A stretch of DNA of 64,000 nucleotides, taken from the NCBI GenBank assembly GCA_900167925.1, contig FUZM01000001.1, positions 558,001 to 622,000 of the forward strand, written 5' to 3'. Numbering within the stretch: the stretch's first letter is position 1; the number at the start of each line of letters is the position of its first letter. Origin of the DNA: Bacteroidales bacterium WCE2008 (GTDB taxonomy: Bacteria; Bacteroidota; Bacteroidia; Bacteroidales; UBA932). The notes under the pieces are model-generated. The model worked only from the letters and a program-made list of their open reading frames with translations, had not been told where the DNA came from and made no database searches. A program made the position numbers and the translations under genes. Below are positions 16,003 through 25,504 of this stretch, piece by piece.

Positions 16003-16910
16003 TGGGAAAGATCGACGCTGCCGTGAAGTCCATGCGACTTCGTACTTTACCGCTTTCGCTTGCCGGGGTAGTGCTCGGCATACTGCTCGCCTATGCCGAC
16101 TATCAGGTCGACTGGAAGACGGGCGTGCTTATAATGCTGACCTGCGTCAGCCTGCAGATTCTTTCGAATCTCAGCAACGAACTCGGGGACGTGCTCCACG
16201 GGACCGATTCCGCCGATCGCGTAGGTCCGCAGTACGGACTTAATTCCGGAGTCCTGACGATCCGCCAGATGAAGGGACTGGTCGCCGGCGCGGTAGTCGC
16301 ATGTCTGGTCTTCGGGGGCTGGATGATCCATCAGTCTTTCGGGACTCTTCTCGGTCTGGAGCCGGTCTGTCTGATGATGCTTGGAGTCGCGGCTATCAGC
16401 GCTGCGATGAAATATACTCTCGGCCGTAATCCTTATGGCTATCGCGGGCTGGGGGATATTTATGTATTCCTGTTCTTCGGCATCGTTTCGGTGCTCGGAG
16501 CGTATTTCGTGGCTGCGCATACGATCCCGTCGTGGATCCTGCTGCTTCCTGCCGCCGGAATCGGATTCTTGAGTATCTGCGTCTTGAATGTCAATAATAT
16601 GAGGGACATGGAGACAGATGCCGCCAACCGCAGGACTGTTGCGTTGAGGCTCGGACTGAAGGGCGCCCGTGTCTACCAGACCGTGCTGACCGTGCTGGGC
16701 TGTCTCTGTCTGGTGCTTTACAGCAGCCTGAGATTCTTCGACGTATGGCATTATATGTTCGTTCCTCTGTTCGCCGGTTACGCCGTAGGACTCCGAATGG
16801 TTTGGACTAGGACAGGAAGGGAACTGGACAAGGCCCTGCCTTTGTATGTGATTGTTACGTTCCTCGTCGCAGTGACGATGGGACTCGGATATATTGTATT
16901 CTTGTTCTGA
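16002..16910 (+). CDS. menA: 1,4-dihydroxy-2-naphthoate polyprenyltransferase
   Basis: 302 residues with eight or nine hydrophobic helices. MenA attaches the polyprenyl tail to DHNA in menaquinone synthesis. The UbiA-type motif NxxxDxxxGxD appears as NELGDVLHGTD near residue 53, and the second motif as NNMRDMETDAANRR near residue 200. MRLRTLPLSLAGV at the N-terminus is typical of MenA. The menaquinone methyltransferase lies seven genes downstream in the same run. Confidence 0.93.
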   Translation: MGKIDAAVKSMRLRTLPLSLAGVVLGILLAYADYQVDWKTGVLIMLTCVSLQILSNLSNELGDVLHGTDSADRVGPQYGLNSGVLTIRQMKGLVAGAVVACLVFGGWMIHQSFGTLLGLEPVCLMMLGVAAISAAMKYTLGRNPYGYRGLGDIYVFLFFGIVSVLGAYFVAAHTIPSWILLLPAAGIGFLSICVLNVNNMRDMETDAANRRTVALRLGLKGARVYQTVLTVLGCLCLVLYSSLRFFDVWHYMFVPLFAGYAVGLRMVWTRTGRELDKALPLYVIVTFLVAVTMGLGYIVFLF

Positions 16911-16911
16911 T

Positions 16912-17259
16912 ATGGCTGACAACGACTGGAAAAAAAGACTCGGGGTAGTCTTCTCGACCAATCCCGATTTCGCTTATGAGGAAGAGGCTGCCGCTGAAGT
17001 GGAGACCCTTTCTCCTGACAAGCAGAAACTTATAGTTACCATCGACCGTCGCAACAGGGGCGGGAAGCAGGTTACTCTCGTGACCGGCTTCGTCGGCTCC
17101 GAGGACGACCTCAAGGAGCTCGGAAAGACTCTGAAGGTCCGCTGCGGTGTCGGAGGAACAGCCAAGGACGGGGAGATAACGATCCAGGGCGACCTTAGGG
17201 ACAAGGTCACCGCCCTGCTTAAAGATATGGGCTATGACAGGACCAGGAGAGGTAACTGA
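16912..17259 (+). CDS. SUI1/YciH-family translation factor
   Basis: 115 residues from ATG 16912. The C-terminal 80 residues carry the eIF1/SUI1 fold: TIDRRNRGGKQVTLVTGFVG, LKVRCGVGGTAKDGEI and IQGDLRDKVTALL. Bacterial YciH proteins are thought to monitor initiation fidelity. The N-terminus is short and charged. It overlaps the following DUF4271 gene by 26 bases. Confidence 0.9.
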   Translation: MADNDWKKRLGVVFSTNPDFAYEEEAAAEVETLSPDKQKLIVTIDRRNRGGKQVTLVTGFVGSEDDLKELGKTLKVRCGVGGTAKDGEITIQGDLRDKVTALLKDMGYDRTRRGN

Positions 17260-17962
17260 CGCCTTCCTTGAAGGACAGCTGCTACTCTCCGGAGAGAGCG
17301 GCAGCCAGGCTGCGGATATCGCCCGCGGGTGGGCTGACTGCCCGGTCAACGAATACCTGGTAGTCGCCGCCGTGGTGATAGCTGTCGCCAGCCTGCGCCA
17401 GATCGTCAGTATCATGCCACGTCTGGTCGGGGGATTCTTCCGGACGAAGGAACTCGTCAATATCGAGGCCAGCATGAACCTTGCGCATAAGAGAAATATC
17501 GCTGCTCTGGCGATGCTGCTGCCTTTCTGTCTGGTGGCGGATTATTTCGGATTGTTCCATCCACGGTTCCTTTCCGGACTTCCATGTGTCTTCGGGGTCG
17601 CATCGGTCGCCGCCGCCCTTCTGGGATTCCTTTTCCTGAGGACGATAATGAGATACATGGTCATTCCGGCCAATGTAAGCCATGAGACGCTGAAGGTCGC
17701 TTACCGTAGTGCATATGGATTTTTCGTGCTTCAGTCGGTGGTTTTCATGATTCTTGCGGGCATCGCCTCGCTGTTTCCGGATAGTATGCTGATAGTCAGA
17801 AGGGTTGCCGTGTACTCTCTGGGGCTGTTTTATGTGGTATTTCTGGTGCGAAAAATGCATATTTTGGCAAACTCTTGCAATCAATTCGCAGCATTTTTGT
17901 ATCTTTGCGCCCTTGAAATAGTACCTGCCGCGGTGCTGGTCGCTACGGCTATATTATTGTAA
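17234..17962 (+). CDS. DUF4271 membrane protein
   Basis: 242 residues with about six predicted membrane helices (for example AALAMLLPFCLVADYFGLF and FFVLQSVVFMILAGIASLF). It matches the Bacteroidetes-specific DUF4271 family, whose members sit directly before uroporphyrinogen-III synthase, as here (5 bases upstream). Function is unknown. The first 25 bases overlap the preceding SUI1 gene in another frame, so the true start may be a little downstream. Confidence 0.75.
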   Translation: MTGPGEVTDAFLEGQLLLSGESGSQAADIARGWADCPVNEYLVVAAVVIAVASLRQIVSIMPRLVGGFFRTKELVNIEASMNLAHKRNIAALAMLLPFCLVADYFGLFHPRFLSGLPCVFGVASVAAALLGFLFLRTIMRYMVIPANVSHETLKVAYRSAYGFFVLQSVVFMILAGIASLFPDSMLIVRRVAVYSLGLFYVVFLVRKMHILANSCNQFAAFLYLCALEIVPAAVLVATAILL

Positions 17963-17967
17963 GGAAT

Positions 17968-18711
17968 ATGAGCGCTAAAAAAATATTGATTTCGCAGGCG
18001 GCACCTATGAATGCCGCACCCTACGATGTGTTGAAGGAGAAGTTCGGCGTCGACATCGAGTTCCGTCCTTTCTTTCTTATCGAACCTCTTTCTTCGAGAG
18101 AGTTCAGAACCCAGAGGATAAACATTCTTGATTATACGGCAATTGTCTTCTCTGCAAGACATACCATTGACGCGTTCTTCCAGCTTTGTGAAGAGCTCAG
18201 GGTCAAGGTTCCGGAGACGATGAAGTATTTCTGCACCACCGAGCAGGTGGCCATGTATCTGCAGAAGCATATCGTCTTCAGAAAGCGTAAGATCTTCTAC
18301 GGCACCGGTACTCCGCAGTCAGTGCTGGATCTTATCGGCCCTAAACACAAAGGAGAGAAATTCCTTATCACCACTTCCGGTTCAGGCAGCAACGATTCGC
18401 TCGCGAAGCTCTTCGATGCAGCCGGCCTGGATTATTCTACAGCGGCTTTCGTAAAGCCGGTTTCGCAGGATGTCAAGGATCTGAAGATCGGCAACTACAA
18501 CGTCATCGTGTTCTACAACCCGGCCGACGTGAAGTCCCTCTACGAGAACTTCCCTGAGTACAAACCTGCAGATACCCGTTTCGTAACGTTCGGCAGGCAG
18601 ATTGTCGCATCCATGGAGGATGCAGGCCTTCCTGTGGAGATCAAGGCTCCTACCCCGGAGGCACCGTCTGTAGCCAAAGCTCTCGAGATCTATCTCGGAG
18701 CTGCGAAGTAA
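17968..18711 (+). CDS. hemD: Uroporphyrinogen-III synthase
   Basis: 247 residues. The HemD fold is divergent, but the Bacteroidetes form is recognisable: ILISQAAPMNAAPYDVLKEK at the N-terminus and VKPVSQDVKDLKIGNYNVIV in the second domain. It cyclises hydroxymethylbilane in tetrapyrrole synthesis. The hemD-rnpA-yidD order downstream of DUF4271 is conserved in the phylum. Its stop overlaps the rnpA start by one base. Confidence 0.85.
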   Translation: MSAKKILISQAAPMNAAPYDVLKEKFGVDIEFRPFFLIEPLSSREFRTQRINILDYTAIVFSARHTIDAFFQLCEELRVKVPETMKYFCTTEQVAMYLQKHIVFRKRKIFYGTGTPQSVLDLIGPKHKGEKFLITTSGSGSNDSLAKLFDAAGLDYSTAAFVKPVSQDVKDLKIGNYNVIVFYNPADVKSLYENFPEYKPADTRFVTFGRQIVASMEDAGLPVEIKAPTPEAPSVAKALEIYLGAAK

Positions 18712-19079
18712 TGTTCACGCTTCCAAAGAAGGAGAGAATACATGGCACGCAGGCTGTTTCAAGGCTTCTTGCCAAGGGTCGTTACGGATATTGCGGAGCG
18801 CTGAAGTATTGCTGGCTCTTCCCCAACGGAGAAGAGGAATCCAGGATCATGGTTTCAGTATCCAAGCGTTTCTTCAAGAGGGCGGTAAAGAGAAATCTTC
18901 TCAAGCGCCGTCTGCGGGAAAGCTATCGTCTGCAGAAAGACCAGTTCCCTGCAGGTCTGGATATAATGTTCGTTTACAACTCGAAAGAAATTCTGGAGTC
19001 TGGGGACATCTACGCCCTTGTAGGCGAGATAGCCTCCGAGCTCCGCTCTAAGCTGGCTTCAGATGGGCAAGGCGACTGA
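18711..19079 (+). CDS. rnpA: Ribonuclease P protein component
   Basis: 122 residues. It binds the RNase P RNA and helps mature the 5' end of tRNAs. The signature basic motif is present as [18 protein letters not shown] (residues around 60). Unlike in many bacteria it is not next to rpmH; in Bacteroidetes it lies between hemD and yidD as here. It overlaps yidD by 17 bases. Confidence 0.94.
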   Translation: MFTLPKKERIHGTQAVSRLLAKGRYGYCGALKYCWLFPNGEEESRIMVSVSKRFFKRAVKRNLLKRRLRESYRLQKDQFPAGLDIMFVYNSKEILESGDIYALVGEIASELRSKLASDGQGD

Positions 19080-19305
19080 AATACTAAAGAAGATCGCAAT
19101 CTTTCCTTTCGTAGTTCTGATCCAGTTCTACAGATATTGCATATCCCCGCTTAAACCGCCTTCATGCCGGTTTACACCGACATGCTCCCAGTACGCGCTG
19201 GAGGCATTCCGCAAACACGGACCGTTCAAAGGACTCTATCTCTCGGTCCGCAGGATATTGCGCTGCCATCCTTTAGGAGGGAGCGGATATGATCCAGTTC
19301 CATAG
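19063..19305 (+). CDS. yidD: Membrane protein insertion efficiency factor YidD
   Basis: 80 residues, normal length. An amphipathic N-terminal helix ([18 protein letters not shown]) is followed by the diagnostic [19 protein letters not shown] and GGSGYDPVP at the C-terminus. YidD assists YidC in inserting inner-membrane proteins. Coupled to rnpA by overlap. Confidence 0.95.
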   Translation: MGKATEILKKIAIFPFVVLIQFYRYCISPLKPPSCRFTPTCSQYALEAFRKHGPFKGLYLSVRRILRCHPLGGSGYDPVP

Positions 19306-20005
19306 TATGCCAAAGAAAGAATACATAAGAAACATGTTCGACAGCATCGCCGGAGACTACGACATGCTGAACCATGTGATGTCCCTGGACATCGACAAAA
19401 GCTGGCGCCGGAAGGCCATAAAAGTCATCGCCGGAGACGGCAGGGACCATGAAGTCCTCGACCTGGCCTGCGGCACGGGCGATTTCTCGATCGCGCTGGC
19501 CAAAACCCTGGGCGGAGGCAAGGTGACAGGCCTCGACCTCTCGGAAGGAATGCTCGAAGTCATGAAAAAGAAAGTCGCCGCAGAGGGGCTGGAGGACATG
19601 ATTTCGATGTCGGTAGGGGACGGAGAAGCCCTGCCGTTCGCGGACGGCAGCTTCAGCGAAGTCTCGATAGCCTTCGGTATCCGTAACTTCGAGGACAGGC
19701 CTAAAGGACTGCGGGAGATGCTCCGGGTCCTGAGACCGGGAGGAAAACTGGTAATCCTGGAGCTTTCAATGCCAGAATTCCCGCCGGTGAAGTGGCTGTA
19801 TAAGCTTTATTTCCTGCATATCTTGCCGTGGATCGGCGGGTTGGTTTCGGGGGACCGTCAGGCCTACCGTTATCTGCCGGCCTCAGTCGTCGGATTCCCT
19901 GACCACAGGACATTCATGGAGACCATGCGGGAGTGCGGCTTCAGGAATGTCACCCATAAAGCCTTCACTTTCGGAGTCTGCCGGATGTATATCGGAGAAA
20001 AGTAG
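19289..20005 (+). CDS. ubiE: Demethylmenaquinone methyltransferase
   Basis: 238 residues from 19289, which has TAGGAGG at 19274-19280; the ATG at 19307 ([19 protein letters not shown]) is an equally plausible start. The class I SAM methyltransferase has [14 protein letters not shown] (motif I), [20 protein letters not shown] and [13 protein letters not shown], the UbiE/MenG signatures. It performs the last C-methylation of menaquinone. menA is upstream in the same run. Bacteroidetes lack ubiquinone, so the menG role is the relevant one. Confidence 0.92.
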   Translation: MIQFHSMPKKEYIRNMFDSIAGDYDMLNHVMSLDIDKSWRRKAIKVIAGDGRDHEVLDLACGTGDFSIALAKTLGGGKVTGLDLSEGMLEVMKKKVAAEGLEDMISMSVGDGEALPFADGSFSEVSIAFGIRNFEDRPKGLREMLRVLRPGGKLVILELSMPEFPPVKWLYKLYFLHILPWIGGLVSGDRQAYRYLPASVVGFPDHRTFMETMRECGFRNVTHKAFTFGVCRMYIGEK

Positions 20006-20038
20006 CGCTTTTTGTTTCATTTGGTTAGATTCTTGTTG

Positions 20039-20046
20039 TATATTTG
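20039..20046 (+). promoter_or_regulatory. -7 element of the DUF2723 gene
   Basis: TATATTTG ends 24 bases before the ATG at 20071. Upstream there is TTTC at 20015-20018 with a 20-base spacer, one base from the TTTG consensus. The position excludes the in-frame ATG at 20044 as the translation start. Confidence 0.65.
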
Positions 20047-20070
20047 CATTCAACGATAACTGATTGTTCA

Positions 20071-23000
20071 ATGGATAAGAAAAAGTTCAGATTGTGGAAT
20101 ATAATCACTTCTCTCGCAGTATTCGTGGTAGCGGCAGTGACTTATATCTCCACCATAGAGCCGACTGCGTCCTTCTGGGACTGCGGCGAATTCATAGCTT
20201 CGTCATATAAGCTGGAAGTAGGCCACCCGCCAGGAAACCCTGTGTTCCAGCTGATTGCGCGTTTCTTCACCATGTTTACCGACGCTTCCGGCGCAGCCGT
20301 GGCCGTCAATGTGATGAGCGCCCTCTGCTCGGCTCTGACAATCTACTTCCTGTATCTTACCATAGTCTTCTTCGCCAAGAGACTTACGGGCAAGAAGGAC
20401 GGATATACCCTTCCGGAGGCCCTTGCAATATTCGGAAGCGGCGCTGTAGGCGCTCTGGCATACTGTTTCTCGGATACATTCTGGTTCTCTGCGGTAGAGG
20501 GCGAGGTGTATGCGATGTCCTCCCTGTTTACCGCCCTGGTATTCTGGGCAATGACAAAGTGGTATGAACAGGCGGACCAGCCGGGATCGTCCCGCTGGAT
20601 AGTGCTTATCTCCTTCCTCATGGGCCTTTCGATCGGAGTGCATCTGCTCAACCTGCTTGCCATCCCTGCGATTGTGTTCATGTATTTCTACCGCAAACAC
20701 GAAGACGACAAGCTCAGCCTCAAGCAGTGCTTCGGCTTCTTCCTGCTGTCGGTAGTGATCCTCGGCCTGCTGGTATTCATGATAATCCCTTACCTTCCGA
20801 AGATCGCTGCTTACGTGGACCTCTTCTTCGTGAACACTCTCGGACTTCCGGTCAACAGCGGCGCCGCATTCTTCCTTGTCGCCGTCCTCGGACTCTGCTT
20901 CTGGGGCCTCTTCAAGACATATGATGCCGGCAAGGTATTCTGGAACACCGTCCTGCTCTGCTTCACCACCATCGTCATCGGCTTCTCGATATTCAGCATC
21001 ATAATCATACGCGCAAGCGTCAAGACTCCTACCAACGAGAACCAGCCGGACAACGCCTTCTCCCTCGTGAGATATCTCTCACGCGAGCAGTACGGCTCCA
21101 GCCCGCTCGTCTATGGCCAGTATTTCGATGCTCCTTACGATACATATATCCCTAAGTACTGGGCACTCGTAGGAGACAAGTACGTCAAGGTCGACGGGCC
21201 TGTAGCTCCGCGCTACAAATCTTCAGGCAAGATGCTCTTCCCTCGTATGTGGAGCTACTCCTCGGACGGACGCTACGAGGATTTCTACGAGAGCTACATG
21301 AACGGGAACGGTCACTCCGTACCGGGAGCGCAGCACAAGAAGCCGACCTTCGGAACCAACCTCAGTTATTTCTTCGACTATCAGCTCAACTGGATGTACT
21401 GGCGTTATTTCATGTGGAACTTCGCCGGCCGCCAGAACGATGTCCACAGCCCGTCTCCGGGAAATATCTTCGACGGAAACTGGGAAAGCGGAATAACCTT
21501 CCTCGACGAGTTCCGTCTGGGAGACCAGTCCGCCGCTCCGGCTCCGCTTTCGGAGAACAAGGGAAAGAACCATTATTACATGCTGCCTCTGCTGCTCGGC
21601 CTTATCGGTCTGTTCTTCCAGTTCGAGAAGGACAAGCGCGGCTCATGGCTGGTGTTCCTGATGTTCTTCATGACCGGAATCGCAATCGTGATATATCTGA
21701 ACCAGCCGCCTTACCAGGTGCGCGAGCGTGATTACGCTTACGCCGGCTCGTTCTACATGTTCTCTATATGGATAGGCTTCGCCGTGCTGGCCCTGTACCA
21801 GGGCGTCAAGTCGCTGCTGAAGGGACGCGAGTCCGCGGCAGTCGCTGCCGGAGTTACTGTCGCATGCCTTCTCGTACCGGCGCTGATGGCTGCCGAGAAC
21901 TGGGATGACCATGACCGCAGCAACCGCTACACGGCAGTCGAGATGGCTAAGAACTATCTCAATTCGGTCGGTCCGAACGGATTCCTGATCACTCATGGAG
22001 ACAACGATACCTTCCCTCTCTGGTATGCCCAGGAGGTGGAGAACGTACGTCACGACGTCAGGCTTCTGAATACTTCTCTTCTCGGTACCGACTGGTATAT
22101 TGACCAGATGAAGTATGCGATCAACGAGTCCGCTCCGCTGCCTCTTACGATCCCTCAGGCCCAGTATCTGTACGGAACCAATGATTATGTCTTCGTCAAT
22201 GATACCCGCAACCAGGTGATTCCTATCGCTGACGTGATGCGCGTGTTCAAGCATAGCGACGCCAAGCTGGCTCTCCAGGACGGCCGTCGCGTGGACTATA
22301 TCATGTCCAGGAAGATAAGCGTGCCTGTCAACAAGGAGAATGCGCTCAAGTCAGGTATAGTGCCGGCTGAATTCGCCGATCTGATGCTCGACGAGATCAT
22401 CCTCGAGATACCTAAGGACAAGACCTTCCTCAGCAAGCAGGAACTCTTCTTCCTCGACCTTCTGGCCGGGTATGAGTGGGACAGGCCTATCAATATGCTC
22501 AGTTCAGGAGGCGAGATCAATGTCGGCCAGAGGAAGTACCTGATGTATGAGGGCTTCTCCAGCAAACTCGTTCCTTTCGAGAACAAGACTTCCGGCGGCT
22601 CGATTGGAAAAGTGGATGCCGACGACCTGTACGACAAGATAATGAATGTCTATAAATGGGATGCCCTGAAGAGGACAGACTATTATGTGGACTACCAGAA
22701 CCTCTATACATTCCTCGGCGTGATCAACCAGCGGGAGGTCTTCGTCAATGTCGCCGACGCCCTTATCCAGAAGGGTGAGTTCGACAAGGCGAAAGAAGTC
22801 CTCGACAAGTGCCTTGAATGCGTACCTTTCGAGACTTATCCGATAGAGTCCGTATGCGTAGGATTCTCTTCGAACGACCTCAGGGTGATCAATATGATTT
22901 CCCAGTACTATCTTCTCGGCGAGCCGGACAAGGCGCGTGAGATAGCTTCCAGATTCTCTACGGAACTGCTCAAGGACTTGGCATTCCATCTCGAGTATAT

Positions 23001-23151
23001 CGGGGCGGCATACGACCAGGTCGGTCTTATGTCTCAGATCCGTGACCTTCTGGTGGATGTCCTGCAGAAGGGGGGAGACAAAGAGATGGCCGACCGCATC
23101 AATGAATCCTTCGGTCAGCTCATAGAAATCGCTCTGGGTGATTCTGACTAG
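20071..23151 (+). CDS. DUF2723 O-mannosyltransferase-like membrane protein
   Basis: 1026 residues from ATG 20071. The N-terminal two-thirds has about a dozen membrane helices and the conserved acidic loop WDCGEFIASSYKLEVGHPPG after helix 1, as in GT-C/protein O-mannosyltransferase-like DUF2723 proteins. A hydrophilic C-terminal part follows from about residue 620, with TPR-like helices (DALIQKGEFDKAKEVLDKCL) near residue 905. In Bacteroidetes the family has been linked to general O-glycosylation of periplasmic proteins; the sugar and acceptor here are unknown. It shares the 4-base CTAG with the convergent methyltransferase gene. Confidence 0.85.
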   Translation: MDKKKFRLWNIITSLAVFVVAAVTYISTIEPTASFWDCGEFIASSYKLEVGHPPGNPVFQLIARFFTMFTDASGAAVAVNVMSALCSALTIYFLYLTIVFFAKRLTGKKDGYTLPEALAIFGSGAVGALAYCFSDTFWFSAVEGEVYAMSSLFTALVFWAMTKWYEQADQPGSSRWIVLISFLMGLSIGVHLLNLLAIPAIVFMYFYRKHEDDKLSLKQCFGFFLLSVVILGLLVFMIIPYLPKIAAYVDLFFVNTLGLPVNSGAAFFLVAVLGLCFWGLFKTYDAGKVFWNTVLLCFTTIVIGFSIFSIIIIRASVKTPTNENQPDNAFSLVRYLSREQYGSSPLVYGQYFDAPYDTYIPKYWALVGDKYVKVDGPVAPRYKSSGKMLFPRMWSYSSDGRYEDFYESYMNGNGHSVPGAQHKKPTFGTNLSYFFDYQLNWMYWRYFMWNFAGRQNDVHSPSPGNIFDGNWESGITFLDEFRLGDQSAAPAPLSENKGKNHYYMLPLLLGLIGLFFQFEKDKRGSWLVFLMFFMTGIAIVIYLNQPPYQVRERDYAYAGSFYMFSIWIGFAVLALYQGVKSLLKGRESAAVAAGVTVACLLVPALMAAENWDDHDRSNRYTAVEMAKNYLNSVGPNGFLITHGDNDTFPLWYAQEVENVRHDVRLLNTSLLGTDWYIDQMKYAINESAPLPLTIPQAQYLYGTNDYVFVNDTRNQVIPIADVMRVFKHSDAKLALQDGRRVDYIMSRKISVPVNKENALKSGIVPAEFADLMLDEIILEIPKDKTFLSKQELFFLDLLAGYEWDRPINMLSSGGEINVGQRKYLMYEGFSSKLVPFENKTSGGSIGKVDADDLYDKIMNVYKWDALKRTDYYVDYQNLYTFLGVINQREVFVNVADALIQKGEFDKAKEVLDKCLECVPFETYPIESVCVGFSSNDLRVINMISQYYLLGEPDKAREIASRFSTELLKDLAFHLEYIGAAYDQVGLMSQIRDLLVDVLQKGGDKEMADRINESFGQLIEIALGDSD

Positions 23152-24077
23152 CGCTTGAGGCGCACGAAAATACTAAGCGGGAGAACTTTTCCGGTCCGGT
23201 CGGACAGGCAGAGTTCTCCGCTTTCTATTTCGGAGTCTGCCGCGCCGGCGATTGCCTGTTTCACGAGAGTCTCTCCGAGCATGGCGGAGTAGCCGTTCGA
23301 ATAGAGGTTGAGGACCATGAAACTGTCCTTCGGGGCGAGAATCTCCGAAACGCACTTCAGCATGTCATAGAGACATTCATCCAGCTTCCATTTTTCTCCG
23401 TCGGGACCATGGCCGTAGGCTGGAGGGTCGAGAATAATTCCCTGATAGGTATTGCCCCTGCGGGCCTCCCTGCGGGCGAATTTCATCGCATCTTCGATGA
23501 TCCAGCGGATGCCGTCGAGCCGGCTGTTTTCCATGTTTCCGCGGGCCCATGTCACGACCTGACGCACAGAGTCGAGATGAGTCACGTCAGCTCCTGCAGC
23601 CTTGGCTGCGAGGGAGGCCGCTCCTGTATAAGCGAACATGTTGAGGACCTTCGGGGCCGGGGCTCCTTCGGCTTTGGCTTTAGCTACGAGATTCTTGGTG
23701 CTGGAGTAGATATATTCCCAGTTCGGGGCCTGTTCCGGGAAGACGCCGACATGCTTGAAAGATGTCAGTCCCAGTCTCAGGCTGAAATCGAGACCCTTCT
23801 GGGCACTGCAGTAACGGATATACCACTGGTCGTCCATTTTCTTGAGCCTGTTCCAGGTTCCGCTGTCCTCTTTTCCGGCCTTGCCGAATCCGGCACCCGG
23901 GGTGAAGCGGGTATGGATCATCCGGTTCCATTCGTCGTTGCTTAATGATTTGTCCCATAAAGCCTTAGGCTCGGGGCGCGCCATTACGTATCCGCCGAAT
24001 CTTTCGAGCTTTTCGAAGTTTCCGGAGTCTATAAGTTCGTAGTCTTTCCAGGATTTATCAGGGTACTCAATTTTCAT
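23148..24077 (-). CDS. RlmI-like class I rRNA methyltransferase
   Basis: 309 residues. The methyltransferase core has LNMFAYTGAASLAAKAAGAD (SAM motif I, near residue 145), LDSVRQVVTWARGNMENS and the catalytic-loop ILDPPAYGHG near residue 216. This order matches the RlmI/RlmK group of 23S rRNA methyltransferases, but the N-terminal PUA domain of RlmI is not obvious, so the exact target is uncertain. Its -7 element ends four bases before the ATG, suggesting a leaderless transcript. Confidence 0.8.
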   Translation of the reverse strand: MKIEYPDKSWKDYELIDSGNFEKLERFGGYVMARPEPKALWDKSLSNDEWNRMIHTRFTPGAGFGKAGKEDSGTWNRLKKMDDQWYIRYCSAQKGLDFSLRLGLTSFKHVGVFPEQAPNWEYIYSSTKNLVAKAKAEGAPAPKVLNMFAYTGAASLAAKAAGADVTHLDSVRQVVTWARGNMENSRLDGIRWIIEDAMKFARREARRGNTYQGIILDPPAYGHGPDGEKWKLDECLYDMLKCVSEILAPKDSFMVLNLYSNGYSAMLGETLVKQAIAGAADSEIESGELCLSDRTGKVLPLSIFVRLKR

Positions 24078-24081
24078 GATG

Positions 24082-24111
24082 CAAATATATGTAAAAAAAT
24101 TCCTAAATTTG
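24082..24111. promoter_or_regulatory. Divergent -7 elements for the methyltransferase gene and pgk
   Basis: On the minus strand TATATTTG (24089-24082) ends 4 bases before the methyltransferase ATG at 24077. On the plus strand TAAATTTG (24104-24111) ends 40 bases before the pgk ATG. Both fit TAnnTTTG; no clear TTTG at -33 is seen for either. Confidence 0.6.
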
Positions 24112-24151
24112 TGGGCTGGTTAGAAAACAATTAATTTACTATTATATCATC

Positions 24152-25405
24152 ATGCAACAGCACATTGATTCTTATGACTTCACTGGCAAGAAGGCCATTG
24201 TAAGAGTTGACTTCAACGTTCCTCTCAACGAGAAATTTGAAATCACAGACGACACCCGTATCCGCAAGGCAATCCCTACCCTCAAGACTGTTCTTGAGAA
24301 AGGCGGATCCCTTATCATTATGTCCCACCTCGGACGTCCTAAGAAAGTTGATCCTAAGTTTTCTCTCAAGCATATCGTTGCCCGCGTATCCGAGTGCCTC
24401 GGCGTTCCTGTACAGTTCGCTGATGACTGCATGAAGGCTGATGCCCAGGCTGCAGCCCTCAAGCCGGGTGAAGTGCTCCTCCTCGAGAACCTCCGCTACT
24501 ACGCTGAGGAAGAAGGCAAGCCGAGAGGCCTTGCAGAGGATGCTTCAGAAGAAGAGAAGAAAGCAGCAAAGAAGGTTGTAAAAGACAGCCAGAAAGAATT
24601 CGTCAAGAAGCTCGCTTCTTACGCTGACTGCTATATCAACGACGCATTCGGTACAGCTCACCGCGCTCACGCTTCTACCGCTCTCATCGCAGAGTACTTC
24701 CCGAACGACAAGATGTTCGGCTACCTTATGGAAGCTGAGATCAAGGCTATCGACAATGTCCTCAAGAACGCAGAGCGCCCTCTCACCGCAATCATCGGCG
24801 GTTCAAAGGTTTCTTCCAAGCTCGCAGTTCTCAAGAACCTCGTAGGCAAGGTCGACAACCTCATCATCGGCGGCGGTATGGGTTATACCTTCATCAAGGC
24901 CCAGGGCGGCAAGATCGGCAAGTCTCTCCATGAGGACGACCTCATGCCGGATGCACTCGCAATCCTCGAAGAGGCTAAGGCAAAGGGCGTAAACGTAAGC
25001 CTTTCTGTCCAGACAATCGCCGGCCAGTCATTCGACAACGATACTCCTCGCCAGATCTTCGACACCAACAACATCGGTGACGAGTGGGAAGGCATGGACG
25101 CAGCTCCAGCAACCCTCGAGAACTGGAAGAAGATCATCCTCGCTTCAAAGACCATCCTCTGGAACGGTCCTGTAGGCGTGTTCGAGCTTCCTAACTTCGC
25201 AAAGGGTACCCTCCAGATCGCTGAGGACCTCGCAGAGGCTACCAAGCTCGGCGCATACACCCTCGTAGGCGGTGGCGACTCAGTTGCAGCAGTTACCCAG
25301 ATGGGCTACGCTGACAAGGTAAGCTACGTATCTACCGGTGGCGGTGCAATGCTCGAGGCTATCGAGGGCAAGATTCTCCCTGGTATCGCAGCAATCCAGG
25401 ACTAA
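24152..25405 (+). CDS. pgk: Phosphoglycerate kinase
   Basis: 417 residues. Transfers phosphate from 1,3-bisphosphoglycerate to ADP in glycolysis. [34 protein letters not shown], the [14 protein letters not shown] hinge and GGGDSVAAV nucleotide site are all present. A 20-residue acidic/lysine insertion near residues 125-150 is common in Bacteroidetes Pgk. Codon use is that of a highly expressed gene, like the ribosomal genes. It is monocistronic, with its own promoter and terminator. Confidence 0.98.
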   Translation: MQQHIDSYDFTGKKAIVRVDFNVPLNEKFEITDDTRIRKAIPTLKTVLEKGGSLIIMSHLGRPKKVDPKFSLKHIVARVSECLGVPVQFADDCMKADAQAAALKPGEVLLLENLRYYAEEEGKPRGLAEDASEEEKKAAKKVVKDSQKEFVKKLASYADCYINDAFGTAHRAHASTALIAEYFPNDKMFGYLMEAEIKAIDNVLKNAERPLTAIIGGSKVSSKLAVLKNLVGKVDNLIIGGGMGYTFIKAQGGKIGKSLHEDDLMPDALAILEEAKAKGVNVSLSVQTIAGQSFDNDTPRQIFDTNNIGDEWEGMDAAPATLENWKKIILASKTILWNGPVGVFELPNFAKGTLQIAEDLAEATKLGAYTLVGGGDSVAAVTQMGYADKVSYVSTGGGAMLEAIEGKILPGIAAIQD

Positions 25406-25423
25406 GCTTCCTGAATCCATATT

Positions 25424-25463
25424 ACAGCCCGACGGTTCTCCCGCCGGGCTGTATTTTATTTTT
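25424..25463 (+). terminator. Intrinsic terminator after pgk
   Basis: ACAGCCCG-ACGG (25424-25435), loop TTCTC, and CCGCCGGGCTGT (25441-25452), followed by ATTTTATTTTT. The stem is GC-rich with a small internal mismatch. It lies 18 bases after the pgk stop. Confidence 0.9.
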
Positions 25464-25484
25464 GGAGGATAAAACGTATATTTG
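25454..25484 (+). promoter_or_regulatory. Promoter of lgt
   Basis: TATATTTG at 25477-25484 is preceded, 19 bases upstream, by TTTT at 25454-25457, one base off the -33 consensus. The upstream box lies within the T-run of the pgk terminator. The ATG at 25505 is 20 bases downstream of the -7 box. Confidence 0.65.
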
Positions 25485-25504
25485 CAAGATGTTAGTTGAA
25501 TAAT

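Noticed and set aside
25496..25504. TTG start for lgt
   Set aside because: It adds only three residues; the ATG at 25505 fits the promoter distance and the family N-terminus equally well.
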